Below, piece after piece: positions 23,881 through 33,336 of a stretch of 64,000 bases of DNA. Every line of letters begins with the position of its first letter. The first letter of the stretch is position 1. A model generated the notes under the pieces. The model was given only the letters and a program-made list of their open reading frames with translations, was not told the origin of the DNA and made no database searches. The translations under genes were made by a program, and so were the position numbers. The stretch covers positions 1 to 64,000 of the forward strand of contig JAFYYI010000083.1 in the NCBI GenBank assembly GCA_017557665.1, written 5' to 3'. Source of the DNA: Muribaculaceae bacterium (lineage in GTDB: Bacteria > Bacteroidota > Bacteroidia > Bacteroidales > Muribaculaceae).

Positions 23881-25236
23881 TTAAAATCCTCCGGTATCCA
23901 CGCTACCGCCACCCGAGGTGCCGCTGGCACCCTTCTTGTAGCGCAGGATGGTGATGTCACCACGTTTCTTGTATTTCACGCCATCACTGCCCTTGGCCGT
24001 CACCACATAGTAGTAAACGCCGGTATCGACGAGTTTGCCGTGATATGTTCCATCCCATCCGCCACCCGGATCGGTGTATTCATACATGAGTGTTCCCCAT
24101 CTGTTGTAAATCCAGCAGTGGAACTCGACAAGTGACTTGTAGGACACCTTCCAGATGTCATTCACGCCCTCGGTTGAGCCCGGCGAGAAAATGTTGGGAC
24201 AAACCAGCTCACTCTCGCTGACGGTAACCATATAGACCTCGCCGCCTTCGGCCTCACAAGAGCCGTCGGCATTAGCGACCCTGTAGCGCACATAGTAGGT
24301 GCCCGCATCGTTGAAGGTGTAGTCCACCTCGTCCTGATTATATTGCAGGATAATATCCTCAAACTCGGGATCTGTTGCAATTTCCCACACGCGATAAACA
24401 ACAGCGTCGGTGGGATAACCCGTGAAGATGATGTGCACCGGCGCCGATCCGCCCAAGCCGCTCTCGATGCCCTTCTCATTGTTATTGCCGCGATCTTCCT
24501 GCACCGCAGTGGTGCCGCAATCCACGGCCTGAGTCTGGAAAAACTCACTCTCTTTGCTTTCACCGATGCCCCACTCCTCCAGGAAACGGTCGCCCGAAAG
24601 CGTGAAGATGGTGTTACACAACGGTTGGTCGACTTGGATTCCGTCTTCCAGGCTCTCGAACGTCTCCACCACGGTCTTCTCTTGCCAATAGGTGCTGTCG
24701 TCCCATTCCAGCGAGTTGTAAGTCAACTTGATTTCACGGTCCAGAATGCGGATCCTGCCGTTGAGCGTTGAATAAGGAATCTTGGGCGCAGTGCCGTCGA
24801 CCCTGAAGGACAACAGGCTGCACGGCGAATCGTTAATGATGAACATATCGTTCAACGACATGTAGTAGTCGGCATAATTGACCACCCAGCAATAAAATGG
24901 ATTGCCGCCATCATCAATCTTGTAACCTTTATTGGGCACAATCTTATCCAAAGTGGTTGCCATTCCGTTCCAGCGGATATCGGGAACAGACTCCATGACA
25001 AGGCTACCTTCTTGATAGTAAAATCTTTCCCATCTTGCAGGTTCACCTGTCGAGGAGTTGAATGACATCCCCACTCCATCGGTGTTATAGACCACATAAA
25101 TCTTGTCCAGACCGGTAGATCTCTCGGGCGTCACCTCAATGACGGGATATTGTCCTACATTAGTAAAGTTCACCTGACCGCTCGCCGACAACAATGCTAG
25201 CGCGGCCACCATGAGCGTAACCAATCTCTTGTTCAT
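23881..25236 (-). CDS. Surface protein with gliding-motility-type C-terminal domain (T9SS type B)
   Basis: 451 residues from the ATG at 25236; the upstream in-frame codon at 25245 is GTG. Signal peptide about 1-21 (LLSASGQ). The middle holds beta-rich segments, including a PKD/Ig-like stretch ending in YYVRYRVANADGSCEA. The C-terminal 90 residues match the CHU_C family: CPNIFSPGSTEGVNDIWKV, then IYNRWGTLMYEY and GGWDGTYHGKLVDTGVYYYVV. This domain directs export by the type 9 secretion system in Bacteroidetes. The protein ends in a Gly/Ser tail (GTSGGGSVDTGGF). Function is unknown. No T9SS machinery gene is in the window. Confidence 0.85.
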   Translation of the reverse strand: MNKRLVTLMVAALALLSASGQVNFTNVGQYPVIEVTPERSTGLDKIYVVYNTDGVGMSFNSSTGEPARWERFYYQEGSLVMESVPDIRWNGMATTLDKIVPNKGYKIDDGGNPFYCWVVNYADYYMSLNDMFIINDSPCSLLSFRVDGTAPKIPYSTLNGRIRILDREIKLTYNSLEWDDSTYWQEKTVVETFESLEDGIQVDQPLCNTIFTLSGDRFLEEWGIGESKESEFFQTQAVDCGTTAVQEDRGNNNEKGIESGLGGSAPVHIIFTGYPTDAVVYRVWEIATDPEFEDIILQYNQDEVDYTFNDAGTYYVRYRVANADGSCEAEGGEVYMVTVSESELVCPNIFSPGSTEGVNDIWKVSYKSLVEFHCWIYNRWGTLMYEYTDPGGGWDGTYHGKLVDTGVYYYVVTAKGSDGVKYKKRGDITILRYKKGASGTSGGGSVDTGGF

Positions 25237-25456
25237 AGCGCGCACTTTATATCTATTTTTTATATTATATATAACGTGAAGCCACGCTGGTTATTGCCCC
25301 GACCAGGAAACAATAGTGCAAGCCGAGAGGAGAGTAAAAAAGAATCAATTCTTCTTTATCCCGAGACGATGCCAAATGAGCCCAAGCCGAAGGCGCAGGG
25401 AAACATGCCGGAACAATCAACCATGAGCGGCACCAGATATCGGGCGTGTCAAGACC

Positions 25457-27952
25457 TTAAAGGATGAGGGCGATGGTGACATTGACATCGGCGATATTCA
25501 CCTCGCCATCACCGTTCACGTCAGTACGGCCCTCATAGGTGTCGGCACCCCCCAGGATGACATCGATAATACAATTCACGTCGGCAATGTTCACCTCGCC
25601 ATCGGCATTCACATCACCTTGCATCAGTGAAGCAGCTTTCCACGTGAGGTAGCCGGGTTCGCTTGGACCGCCGTCGATACGGGCACGGGTGGCATCCACG
25701 TGATTCTCATCGTAAACTGTACCCTGGCCACCGACAAGCTTGGTGCAACCGCTAAACATTTCACCGGACTCAGTCACGGCATCCGTGCTCCAACCATTAC
25801 CGGCATAAATCGTTTCCATTTTTTTGCAATCCTTGAACATGGCTTCCATGCTTTGCACATTAGAGGTGTTGAAACGACTCAAGTCAATGGAACTCAAAGA
25901 TCTGCATCCATTGAACATGCCTCCCATATCTTTTACGTTCAAGGTGTTGCAGCGACTCAAATCAAGAGAAGCCAAGGTATCACAGCCCTGGAACATGTAT
26001 TCCATTTCTGTCACACTTGAGGTGTTGAAGCCGCTCAGGTCAAGGGATCTCAAGGACTTGCAACCCGAGAACATATAACCCATGTATCTCACATTTGAGG
26101 TGTTGAAACCGCTCAAGTCAATAGCAGTCAGAGATTTGCAACCGGCAAACATGCCAGCCATGTCTTTCACATTGTCTGTCTTGAAGCCACTCAAGTTGAG
26201 AGAAGCCAGCGTATCGCAGTCCGAGAACATGCGTGCCATGTTTGTCACATTCGCGGTGTTAAAAGTGCTCAGGTCGAGCGAAATCAAAGAATCACAGTCG
26301 GTGAACATCGCCCACATGTTTGTCACATTCTCGGTATTGAAACCTCTCAGGTCAATGGATTTCAACGATTTACAGCCAGCGAACATTCTTCTCATGTCGG
26401 TCACTGAACTGGTGTTTAAACTAGTGATTCCAGTAATGGAGTCGAGTTTATTCATTCCACTAAACCAACCATAAGTGGAAGTGGGACGGGCAGCGACAAA
26501 AGTGGAGTCAAACACTACTTGGGTGATGCTATCAGCATATACAGACCAACCAGGACTGGTTGTTCCCGTATTCAGCAAATAGGAAGTGCTTGGACGGAGG
26601 GAACGCTCGTCATCGTAATAGAATGTCAAAGCCATTTGATCTGAGGAGAGCACTGTATAGGCAATTCTTTTTCTGGAGAGATAGCCCGGATTGGTGGGGC
26701 CTTCGTCTACATGAGCATAATCGACATCCACATGGCTCGCGTCATAAACTGTACCTTGCTCACCGACCAGGCTGGTGCAACCATGAAACATTTCAAAGGA
26801 AAATGTCACCGAATCAGTAGACCAGCCTTTGCCGGCATAGATTGTAACCAGATTGCTGCAGCCACTGAACATGTATCCCATGCTTGTCACATGCGTGGTG
26901 TTAAATCCGCTCAAATCAATGGATGTCAATGTGTTGCAGTCCATGAACATGCCGTCCAGGCCCTGTACATTAGAGGTATTAAAACTACTCAGGTCAATGG
27001 ATTTCAATGAATTACAACCCGAGAACATATTGGCCATGTTTGTCACATTCGAGGTATTGAAACTGCTCACGTCAAGGGAATCCAAAGACTGACAGTTACT
27101 GAACATGAAATTCATGTCTGTCACATTCGAGGTATTGAAACTATTCAATTTAATAGATTTCAATGATTTACAGCCAGCGAACATATAACCCATTCTTGTC
27201 ACATTCCTTGTATTGAAACTACTTAGGTCAAGGGATGTCAATGACCTACAACCACGGAACATAAAAAGCATGTCTGTCACATTCGAGGTATTGAAACTAC
27301 TCAAGTCAAGGGAACCCAAAGATACACATTGCTCAAACATGAATTGCATGTTTGTCACTTTCGCGGTGTTAAAACCGCTCAGGTCAAGAGTTGTCAGTGC
27401 ATAGCAGCCACCGAACATGTTGGCCATGATCGTGACATTCGAGGTATTGAAACCACTCAAGTCAAGAGTTGTCAATAATGGGCAGCCAGAGAACATCGCA
27501 CCCATGCTTGTCACATTCGCTGTATTGAAACCGCTCACATCAAGAGAGGTCAAGGATTCGCAGCCAACGAACATGGCTTCCATGTTTGTCACTGAATCGG
27601 TATTTAAATAGGTGATTCCAGTAATGGAGTTAAGTTTATCCATTCCGCGAAACCACCCTAGAGTGGAGGTGGGATAGACTGCGACAAATGTGGTGTCAAA
27701 CACCACCTTGGAAATATTGAGCCTGTCCCTATACCATTCGGGAGAAGAAATAGAATCAATTATATCCAACGAATAGGAAGTGCCCGGGCGGGAACTGCGC
27801 TGGTCATCGTAGAAGAACGTCAGTGTGCTGTCGGCCTCGGTAAATACAGAGTAGGCCTCTTGAGCCATGGCGGCTAATGATGTAAGCATCAGCAACAGCA
27901 GCATCAGGCATCGGCTCATGGATATCCTGTGATTGATTGGTCGTTTCATCAT
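25457..27952 (-). CDS. BspA-type leucine-rich repeat surface protein with dockerin
   Basis: 831 residues. Signal peptide about 1-30 (LTSLAAMAQ). Two large arrays of about 23-residue DUF285/BspA repeats (consensus SLDLSSFNTSNVTNMxxMFxGC) occupy roughly 95-395 and 500-745. Each array is preceded by an LTFFYDD(Q/E)RS segment and ends with VYDxxHVD and a GPxxPGYL strand, so the protein is an internal duplication. C-terminal dockerin-like EF-hands (about 773-831; GDVNADGEVNIADVN and DVNGDGEVNIADVN) stop abruptly at the chain end. BspA proteins mediate adhesion in oral and gut Bacteroidales, but host or matrix binding here is inference. The plus-strand ORFs in this span are repeat shadows. Confidence 0.9.
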   Translation of the reverse strand: MMKRPINHRISMSRCLMLLLLMLTSLAAMAQEAYSVFTEADSTLTFFYDDQRSSRPGTSYSLDIIDSISSPEWYRDRLNISKVVFDTTFVAVYPTSTLGWFRGMDKLNSITGITYLNTDSVTNMEAMFVGCESLTSLDVSGFNTANVTSMGAMFSGCPLLTTLDLSGFNTSNVTIMANMFGGCYALTTLDLSGFNTAKVTNMQFMFEQCVSLGSLDLSSFNTSNVTDMLFMFRGCRSLTSLDLSSFNTRNVTRMGYMFAGCKSLKSIKLNSFNTSNVTDMNFMFSNCQSLDSLDVSSFNTSNVTNMANMFSGCNSLKSIDLSSFNTSNVQGLDGMFMDCNTLTSIDLSGFNTTHVTSMGYMFSGCSNLVTIYAGKGWSTDSVTFSFEMFHGCTSLVGEQGTVYDASHVDVDYAHVDEGPTNPGYLSRKRIAYTVLSSDQMALTFYYDDERSLRPSTSYLLNTGTTSPGWSVYADSITQVVFDSTFVAARPTSTYGWFSGMNKLDSITGITSLNTSSVTDMRRMFAGCKSLKSIDLRGFNTENVTNMWAMFTDCDSLISLDLSTFNTANVTNMARMFSDCDTLASLNLSGFKTDNVKDMAGMFAGCKSLTAIDLSGFNTSNVRYMGYMFSGCKSLRSLDLSGFNTSSVTEMEYMFQGCDTLASLDLSRCNTLNVKDMGGMFNGCRSLSSIDLSRFNTSNVQSMEAMFKDCKKMETIYAGNGWSTDAVTESGEMFSGCTKLVGGQGTVYDENHVDATRARIDGGPSEPGYLTWKAASLMQGDVNADGEVNIADVNCIIDVILGGADTYEGRTDVNGDGEVNIADVNVTIALIL

Positions 27953-28123
27953 TATCTTATAGCTAGGTTTATCTTTCCATTGATTGAAACTGCAAATTTA
28001 GTAAAAACAACTGAAAAATCTGAATTCTCTGAGATATCAGCTCCCATTTTTTGCTGACGGATGTTCAGAAATATCTGAAATCTCAGTTGTTTAAAAAAAT
28101 GTTGTTTATTGGCAAAGGGGCTT

Positions 28124-28154
28124 TTTGTCATTTCAAGAGAATGGATTACCTTTG
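28124..28154 (+). promoter_or_regulatory. Promoter of the C_GCAxxG_C_C protein gene
   Basis: TTTG 28124-28127, 19-nt spacer, TACCTTTG 28147-28154. It overlaps the upstream in-frame start codons and therefore fixes the start at 28188. Confidence 0.78.
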
Positions 28155-28187
28155 CAACTAGATAATACACATTATTATATAAGAGAC

Positions 28188-28589
28188 ATGGAAGAGGACT
28201 TGATGATGAGCGAAATGCCACGGCGCGAGCGTGCCGTGATGTACAAACACGACTACAACTGCTGCCAGGCTGTGCTGCTGGCTTTTGCACCCGAGTTGGG
28301 ACTGCCTAAAGAAAAGCTGCTGGCGATGGGTGCCTGTTTCGGTAGCGGCATGGGCTGCATGGAGGAGACTTGCGGAGCCCTGTGCGGAGCCCAAATCGCG
28401 CAGGGGTTGCTTAAATATGACAACCGCCGCATGAACCCGCAGGCAAGTCAGTTGAGGGCCGAGTTTGAACAACGCTGTGGCGCCACCCGCTGCAAGGACC
28501 TGAAGGGCGTGGGCAGTGACCGCGGACCGCTGTGTTCCTGCGAGGATTGCGTGCGCCATGCCGTGGAAGCACTCGAGGAGAAGCTATAG
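28188..28589 (+). CDS. C_GCAxxG_C_C family protein
   Basis: 133 residues. A small cysteine-rich protein with the family motifs NCCQAVLLAF, GACFGSGMGCMEETCGALCGA and the C-terminal CEDCV. The family is widespread in anaerobes and is thought to bind a metal or redox centre; its reaction is unknown. The start at 28188 is chosen because the promoter boxes end at 28154 and an AAGAGA stretch precedes this ATG. No signal peptide; probably cytoplasmic. It lies alone upstream of the mre operon. Confidence 0.85.
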   Translation: MEEDLMMSEMPRRERAVMYKHDYNCCQAVLLAFAPELGLPKEKLLAMGACFGSGMGCMEETCGALCGAQIAQGLLKYDNRRMNPQASQLRAEFEQRCGATRCKDLKGVGSDRGPLCSCEDCVRHAVEALEEKL

Positions 28590-28659
28590 TCTTTAACCAT
28601 CTTTGGACTCCAAGAGTCTAAAGTCTTGAAGGAATGAAAACTGACAGCAAGCCGAAAAA

Positions 28660-28677
28660 ACTATATTAAAATATAGT
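28660..28677. promoter_or_regulatory. Palindrome in the mreB promoter region
   Basis: Perfect inverted repeat ACTATATT-aa-AATATAGT centred about 30 nt upstream of the -7 box at 28699, covering the expected -33 position. It could be an operator. Confidence 0.4.
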
Positions 28678-28698
28678 GGTTAATTGGCAAAATTGGAG

Positions 28699-28706
28699 TA
28701 ATTTTG
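28699..28706 (+). promoter_or_regulatory. -7 box of the mre operon promoter
   Basis: TAATTTTG matches TAnnTTTG. The -33 element is poor (no TTG at 19-21 nt), which would fit a regulated promoter. Confidence 0.6.
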
Positions 28707-28774
28707 CAGTCCGAATCACGGGAATTCATTTATTAAGCATTTATAACTAACAATCAAACATAGAGATAACAATC

Positions 28775-29797
28775 ATGGGATGGTTTTCATTCACACAAGA
28801 AATCGCTGTCGACTTAGGAACAGCCAACACCATTATCATCCATAACGACCGCATCGTCATCGACGAACCATCGGTAGTCGCCCTGGACGCCAAGACCAAC
28901 CGACCCATCGCCGTCGGTGAACGCGCACGCGAGATGCACGGCAAGTCCCACGAGGGCATCCGCACCGTCAGGCCGCTGAGCGACGGTGTAATCGCCGACT
29001 TTAACGCCGCCGAGCACATGATTCGCGGCATGATCAAGAAAGTGAGCGCCAAGAACCACTGGTTCTCCCCCTCGCTTCGCATGGTCGTGTGCGTTCCCTC
29101 GGGTTCTACCGAGGTCGAGATTCGCGCCGTCCGCGACTCGAGCGAGCATGCCGGTGGCCGCGACGTCTATATGATTTACGAGCCGATGGCAGCAGCGCTG
29201 GGTATCGGCCTTGACGTGCTGGCTCCTGAGGGCAACATGATTGTTGACATCGGTGGCGGTACGACCGAGATTGCCGTTATCTCGCTGGGTGGCATCGTGA
29301 GCAACAAGAGCATCCGCACCGCCGGTGACGACCTGACCGAGGACATTCAGGAGCACATGCGCCGCGCCCACAACGTCCGCGTGGGTGAGCGCACCGCCGA
29401 AGCCATCAAGATCAACGTCGGTTCGGCATTGCCCGACCTGGGTCCCGATGCCCCCGAGGACTTCATCATCCACGGCCCCAACCAGGTCAACTCGCTGCCC
29501 CTCGAGGTGCCCGTGACCTACCAGGAGGTTTGCCACTGCATCGAGAAGTCCATCTCCAAGATTGAGGCCGCCGTGCTGAGCGCTCTGGAGCAGACTCCTC
29601 CCGAGCTGTATCAGGACATCGTGCACAACGGTATTTTCCTGACCGGTGGCGGTGCCCTGTTGCGTGGCCTCGACAGGCGATTGACCGACAAGATCGGCAT
29701 TGAGTTCCATGTGGCCGAGGATCCCTTGCACGCCGTTGCCAAGGGTACCGGTATCGCACTGAAGAACATCAAGCACTTCAAGTTCCTCATGCGCTAA
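28775..29797 (+). CDS. mreB: Rod shape-determining protein MreB
   Basis: 340 residues, full length. Bacterial actin homologue that polymerises under the inner membrane and guides the elongation machinery. Phosphate-1 motif DLGTANT (about 10-16) and phosphate-2 motif DIGGGTTEIAVISLGG (about 160-175) are intact, as are the LTGGGALLRGLD adenosine motif and the amphipathic start GWFSFTQEIA. First gene of the operon mreB-mreC-mreD-mrdA-rodA, with 86 bases of repeat-like DNA before mreC. Confidence 0.97.
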   Translation: MGWFSFTQEIAVDLGTANTIIIHNDRIVIDEPSVVALDAKTNRPIAVGERAREMHGKSHEGIRTVRPLSDGVIADFNAAEHMIRGMIKKVSAKNHWFSPSLRMVVCVPSGSTEVEIRAVRDSSEHAGGRDVYMIYEPMAAALGIGLDVLAPEGNMIVDIGGGTTEIAVISLGGIVSNKSIRTAGDDLTEDIQEHMRRAHNVRVGERTAEAIKINVGSALPDLGPDAPEDFIIHGPNQVNSLPLEVPVTYQEVCHCIEKSISKIEAAVLSALEQTPPELYQDIVHNGIFLTGGGALLRGLDRRLTDKIGIEFHVAEDPLHAVAKGTGIALKNIKHFKFLMR

Positions 29798-29811
29798 ACT
29801 GAGGCATTGGG

Positions 29812-29879
29812 CATTAGGTGTAAGGCTTTAGGCAACCACCCTAAAACCTAAAGCCTAAAGCCTAAGACCTAAAGCCCAT
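29812..29879. repeat. CCTAAAGCC repeat between mreB and mreC
   Basis: Units CCTAAAGCCTAAGACC and relatives, with an inverted AGGCTTTAGG on the left. The 23 bases at 29854-29876 recur exactly at 48776-48798. Confidence 0.7.
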
Positions 29880-29883
29880 AAGC

Positions 29884-30912
29884 ATGAATAATCTGCTCAA
29901 CTTTTTCATCAAACACAGTGCGTGGTTCATTTTCGCATTTTATGTGATATTGAGCCTCGTGCTGCTGTTTAAGGATAACCCTTACCAGCAGAGCGTCTAT
30001 CTGACGTCGGCCAACACATTGAGCGCCAACGTCTACAAGGCGTTCAACAGCGTCACGTCCTATTTTCACCTGCGCGACATCAACGAGAGTCTGCAGGAAC
30101 GTAACGCTACGCTGGAGATGGAATTGATTGAGATGCGCAACCAACTGGCTGACTTGTCGTTGCAAAACCCCGACTCGCTGCGCCAGAAGTCGTTGCAGCA
30201 ATACACGTTTGTCATGGCCCAAGTGATCAGCAACAGCATCGCCCAGCCCAACAACTACATCACCATCAACCGCGGATACAAAGACGGCGTGAGCCCCGAG
30301 ATGGGTGTCATCGACCAGAATGGCGTGGTGGGTATCGTCAACGTTGTGGGTCCGCACGCTTCGCGCGTCATCTCGCTGCTGAACCCTCACATGAGGCTCT
30401 CGTGCAAACTGCAGCACGGCGGCTTCTTCGGCAGCCTGGTATGGGACGGCAAGAGTCCGCGGTATGCTGTGCTCGAGGAGTTGCCCAAGCACATCTCCTA
30501 CCACAAGGGTGACACGATTGTCACCAGCGGCTACTCGGCCGTGTTCCCCGAGGGAATCATCGTGGGCACCATCGAGGGATTGGCACGTGACATGAGCGAA
30601 AGCTTCGTGTCGCTGCGCATTAAACTGACGACCAACTTCAGCCAGCTGAGCAGCGTGCGTGTCATCACCAACAGCATGAAGGACCAGATTGATGCGCTCA
30701 TCAGGGCAGAGCAAGGAATCGACACCGCAGCCAACATACAGACGCGGCCTGAACTCAAGCCCGAAATCGTTGACGTCATTCCCGGTCAGGACAAACCCAA
30801 GAAGGCCGACAAATCAGGCAAGCCCGCAAAGCCCAGTCAACCCAAACAGACGGCACCCGTTCAGCAACCCGTTGAAGCCGTCAAACCCGAATCATCAGAG
30901 GAACAGCCATGA
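29884..30912 (+). CDS. mreC: Rod shape-determining protein MreC
   Basis: 342 residues. Short cytoplasmic N-terminus, one transmembrane helix (about 13-31), a periplasmic coiled coil (about 60-97), then the MreC beta domains (about 110-275) with TINRGYKDGVSPEMGV and SGYSAVFPEGIIVGTI. The last 60 residues are a Pro/Lys/Gln-rich tail beyond the usual family end. MreC scaffolds PBP2 and MreD in the elongasome. Its stop overlaps the mreD start by 4 bases (ATGA), indicating translational coupling. Confidence 0.95.
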   Translation: MNNLLNFFIKHSAWFIFAFYVILSLVLLFKDNPYQQSVYLTSANTLSANVYKAFNSVTSYFHLRDINESLQERNATLEMELIEMRNQLADLSLQNPDSLRQKSLQQYTFVMAQVISNSIAQPNNYITINRGYKDGVSPEMGVIDQNGVVGIVNVVGPHASRVISLLNPHMRLSCKLQHGGFFGSLVWDGKSPRYAVLEELPKHISYHKGDTIVTSGYSAVFPEGIIVGTIEGLARDMSESFVSLRIKLTTNFSQLSSVRVITNSMKDQIDALIRAEQGIDTAANIQTRPELKPEIVDVIPGQDKPKKADKSGKPAKPSQPKQTAPVQQPVEAVKPESSEEQP

Positions 30913-31427
30913 CCAAGACCGTAATACAATTCATCGCTCTGTTTCTGGCCCTCGTGGTGGTGCAGCTGGTGTGCAACAAGATTGTGTTGTTCAATGTCGC
31001 CATGCCCGTGGTGTTCATCTATCTGATTCTCAGGCTCCCCATCAACCTGCACGGCGGCTGGGTGTTGACCATCGCCTTTTTCTCGGGACTGATTATCGAC
31101 ATCTTCAACAACACGCCCGGCATGAACGCGCTGGCGTGCACCATTCTGGCTGCGGTGAGGCGTCCCGTCTTCAACGCCTATGTCTCGACCGAGAAGGACA
31201 ACAACCAGCCCATCCCGTCGGTCGACTCGATGGGTGTGGGTGACTACTTCAAGTATATGGCCACGCTGGTGACGCTGTATTGCACACTCATCTTCCTGAT
31301 TCAGGCTTTCTCCTTGCACAATCTCGTGCTCACGCTGCTGCGCATCACCTGCAGCAGTGTGCTGTCGGTCATCATTATCTTTGGGTTAGACACACTAGTG
31401 AGCACTCGCCGTGAGAAAAGATTATAA
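30909..31427 (+). CDS. mreD: Rod shape-determining protein MreD
   Basis: 172 residues with about five hydrophobic segments. Partner of MreC in the inner membrane. The LPINLHGGWVLTIAFFSGLIIDIF segment carries the conserved GLI(I/L)D motif of the family. Overlaps mreC by 4 bases and the following PBP2 gene by 17 bases. MreD is poorly conserved, so the assignment rests on position as well as topology. Confidence 0.92.
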   Translation: MTKTVIQFIALFLALVVVQLVCNKIVLFNVAMPVVFIYLILRLPINLHGGWVLTIAFFSGLIIDIFNNTPGMNALACTILAAVRRPVFNAYVSTEKDNNQPIPSVDSMGVGDYFKYMATLVTLYCTLIFLIQAFSLHNLVLTLLRITCSSVLSVIIIFGLDTLVSTRREKRL

Positions 31428-33336
31428 TCTCGAGAAACGCAAATTGGTCATCGGCGGCTTGATTGTGACAATCGTCATCATCTACATCATCCGTCTGGTG
31501 CAGCTGCAGGTGCTGGACAGCACCTACAAGGCCCATGCCGACAGTAATGCGTTCATGGAGAAGGTTATCTATCCGTCTCGCGGTCTCATCTATGACCGCA
31601 ACGATTCACTGGTAGTCTATAACACGCCCGAGTATGACCTGGTGATGATTCCCAAGGACGTGTTGCCGTTTGACACCATAGACTTCTGCAACACGTTGCA
31701 AATCAGCCGCAAGGAGTTTGACCACCGCTTGGAAGAGATGAGAAAAGGCCGCAGCTACTCGGCCTTCACGCAGCAGGTGTTCATGAACCACTTGACCCCC
31801 GAAGACTACGGACGGTTGCAGGAGAAACTTTACCGTTTCCCTGGTTTCTATGTGGTGCAGCGCATCCTCAGGAAGTATAACTATCCTGTCGCCGCTAACG
31901 TGCTGGGCGACATCCGCGAGGTCAATGCCCGCGACATCGAGAACGACGATTACTACCGTCCCGGCGACTACACGGGTGACTTGGGCATCGAGAAGAGTTA
32001 TGAGAAATGGCTGCGTGGCGTGAAAGGCAAGGAAATCCTCATCCGCGACGCTACAGGCAAAATCAAGGGGCATTATAATGACGGAGCCGACGATGTGGAC
32101 CCCGTGGCGGGCAACAACCTCAAGTTGAGCATCGACATCGGCCTGCAGGCCTACGGTGAACTGCTCATGCAGGGCAAGGTGGGCGCTATCGTCTGCATCG
32201 AACCTAAGACCGGTGAAATCCTCGCCCTGGTATCAAGTCCCAACTATGATCCATCGTTGCTGATGGGCAAAGAGCGCGGCAAGCACTATAGCGAACTGTC
32301 CAACAACCGCCTAAAGCCTTTGTTTGACCGTTCCATCATGGCAGCCTACCCTCCCGGCTCCACCTTCAAGCCCTCACAGGGCCTGATATTCCTTCAAGAG
32401 GGTATCATCACCACGAGCACGACTTATCCCTGTCATCGCGGTTACATCAATGCCGGACTGCGCGTGGGATGCCACGGCCATGCCGCTCCCATCGCTCTGA
32501 AACCCGCCCTGCAGACATCATGTAATTCCTACTTCTGCTGGGGTTTCAAGAACATGATGGACAAGCGGTCCCAATATGGCTCAACTGGCAAGGCGTTTGA
32601 GGTGTGGAAGAATCACATGGTGTCGATGGGTTACGGCTACAAGCTGGGCATTGATATGCCAGGCGAGAGCCGCGGCTTCATCCCCAACACCGCTTTCTAT
32701 GACAAGATTCACGGCCAGGGCGGCTGGAGCGGACAGTCTATCATCAGTGATGCCATCGGTCAAGGCGAAATCCTTGCCACCCCGCTGCAAATCGCCAACT
32801 TGAGTGCCACCATCGCCAACCGCGGCTACTACATCACGCCTCACGTGGTGAAGAACATCGAGGGTGTCGGCATCCTCAAGAAGAGCCTTGAGCGTCACGA
32901 CACCGACATCGACAAGATCTTCTATGACGACATCGTCCAGGGCATGCGCATGGCGGTGCTGGGCGGCACCTGCACCCGTGCCAACATCCCCGGCCTCGAC
33001 GTGTGCGGCAAGACGGGTACAGCCCAGAACCCTCACGGTCGTGACCACTCGGTGTTCATGGGATTCGCTCCGATGGACAATCCTCAAATCGCCATCTGTG
33101 TCTATGTCGAGAATGCCGGCTTTGGTGCTGCATTCGGTGTGCCCATCGGCGCACTGATGATTCAGCGTTACCTGCGCGGCGATTCTCCCGGCCTGCAAGC
33201 CCAGGGCCGGGCAATGGCAAGCCGCCACACCATCACGATACCCAAACCCACCAAGACTTCCGGCACCCAGGCCGACAACAATAAGACCACCTCATCCAAA
33301 CCCGCTTCTAAAGATGGAAACAAGAAATCAAGATGA
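31411..33336 (+). CDS. mrdA: Penicillin-binding protein 2 (elongation transpeptidase)
   Basis: 641 residues; GTG start at 31411 inside the end of mreD. One N-terminal transmembrane helix (about 11-30), dimerisation domain starting at SRGLIYDRNDSLVVYN, and the transpeptidase domain with SxxK in PPGSTFKPSQG (catalytic Ser about 315), SxN in TSCNSYF (about 371) and KTG in CGKTGTAQNPHG (about 535). It cross-links peptidoglycan during side-wall growth, paired with RodA, whose gene overlaps its end by 23 bases. The C-terminal 40 residues are a Thr/Lys-rich tail typical of Bacteroidales PBP2. Confidence 0.96.
   Translation: MRKDYNLEKRKLVIGGLIVTIVIIYIIRLVQLQVLDSTYKAHADSNAFMEKVIYPSRGLIYDRNDSLVVYNTPEYDLVMIPKDVLPFDTIDFCNTLQISRKEFDHRLEEMRKGRSYSAFTQQVFMNHLTPEDYGRLQEKLYRFPGFYVVQRILRKYNYPVAANVLGDIREVNARDIENDDYYRPGDYTGDLGIEKSYEKWLRGVKGKEILIRDATGKIKGHYNDGADDVDPVAGNNLKLSIDIGLQAYGELLMQGKVGAIVCIEPKTGEILALVSSPNYDPSLLMGKERGKHYSELSNNRLKPLFDRSIMAAYPPGSTFKPSQGLIFLQEGIITTSTTYPCHRGYINAGLRVGCHGHAAPIALKPALQTSCNSYFCWGFKNMMDKRSQYGSTGKAFEVWKNHMVSMGYGYKLGIDMPGESRGFIPNTAFYDKIHGQGGWSGQSIISDAIGQGEILATPLQIANLSATIANRGYYITPHVVKNIEGVGILKKSLERHDTDIDKIFYDDIVQGMRMAVLGGTCTRANIPGLDVCGKTGTAQNPHGRDHSVFMGFAPMDNPQIAICVYVENAGFGAAFGVPIGALMIQRYLRGDSPGLQAQGRAMASRHTITIPKPTKTSGTQADNNKTTSSKPASKDGNKKSR

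Noticed and set aside
25700..27611. Series of plus-strand ORFs with repeated sequence in the BspA region, or a CRISPR-like array
   Set aside because: The periodicity is 69 nt of coding BspA repeats on the minus strand; the units are diverged and have no constant repeat with unique spacers.
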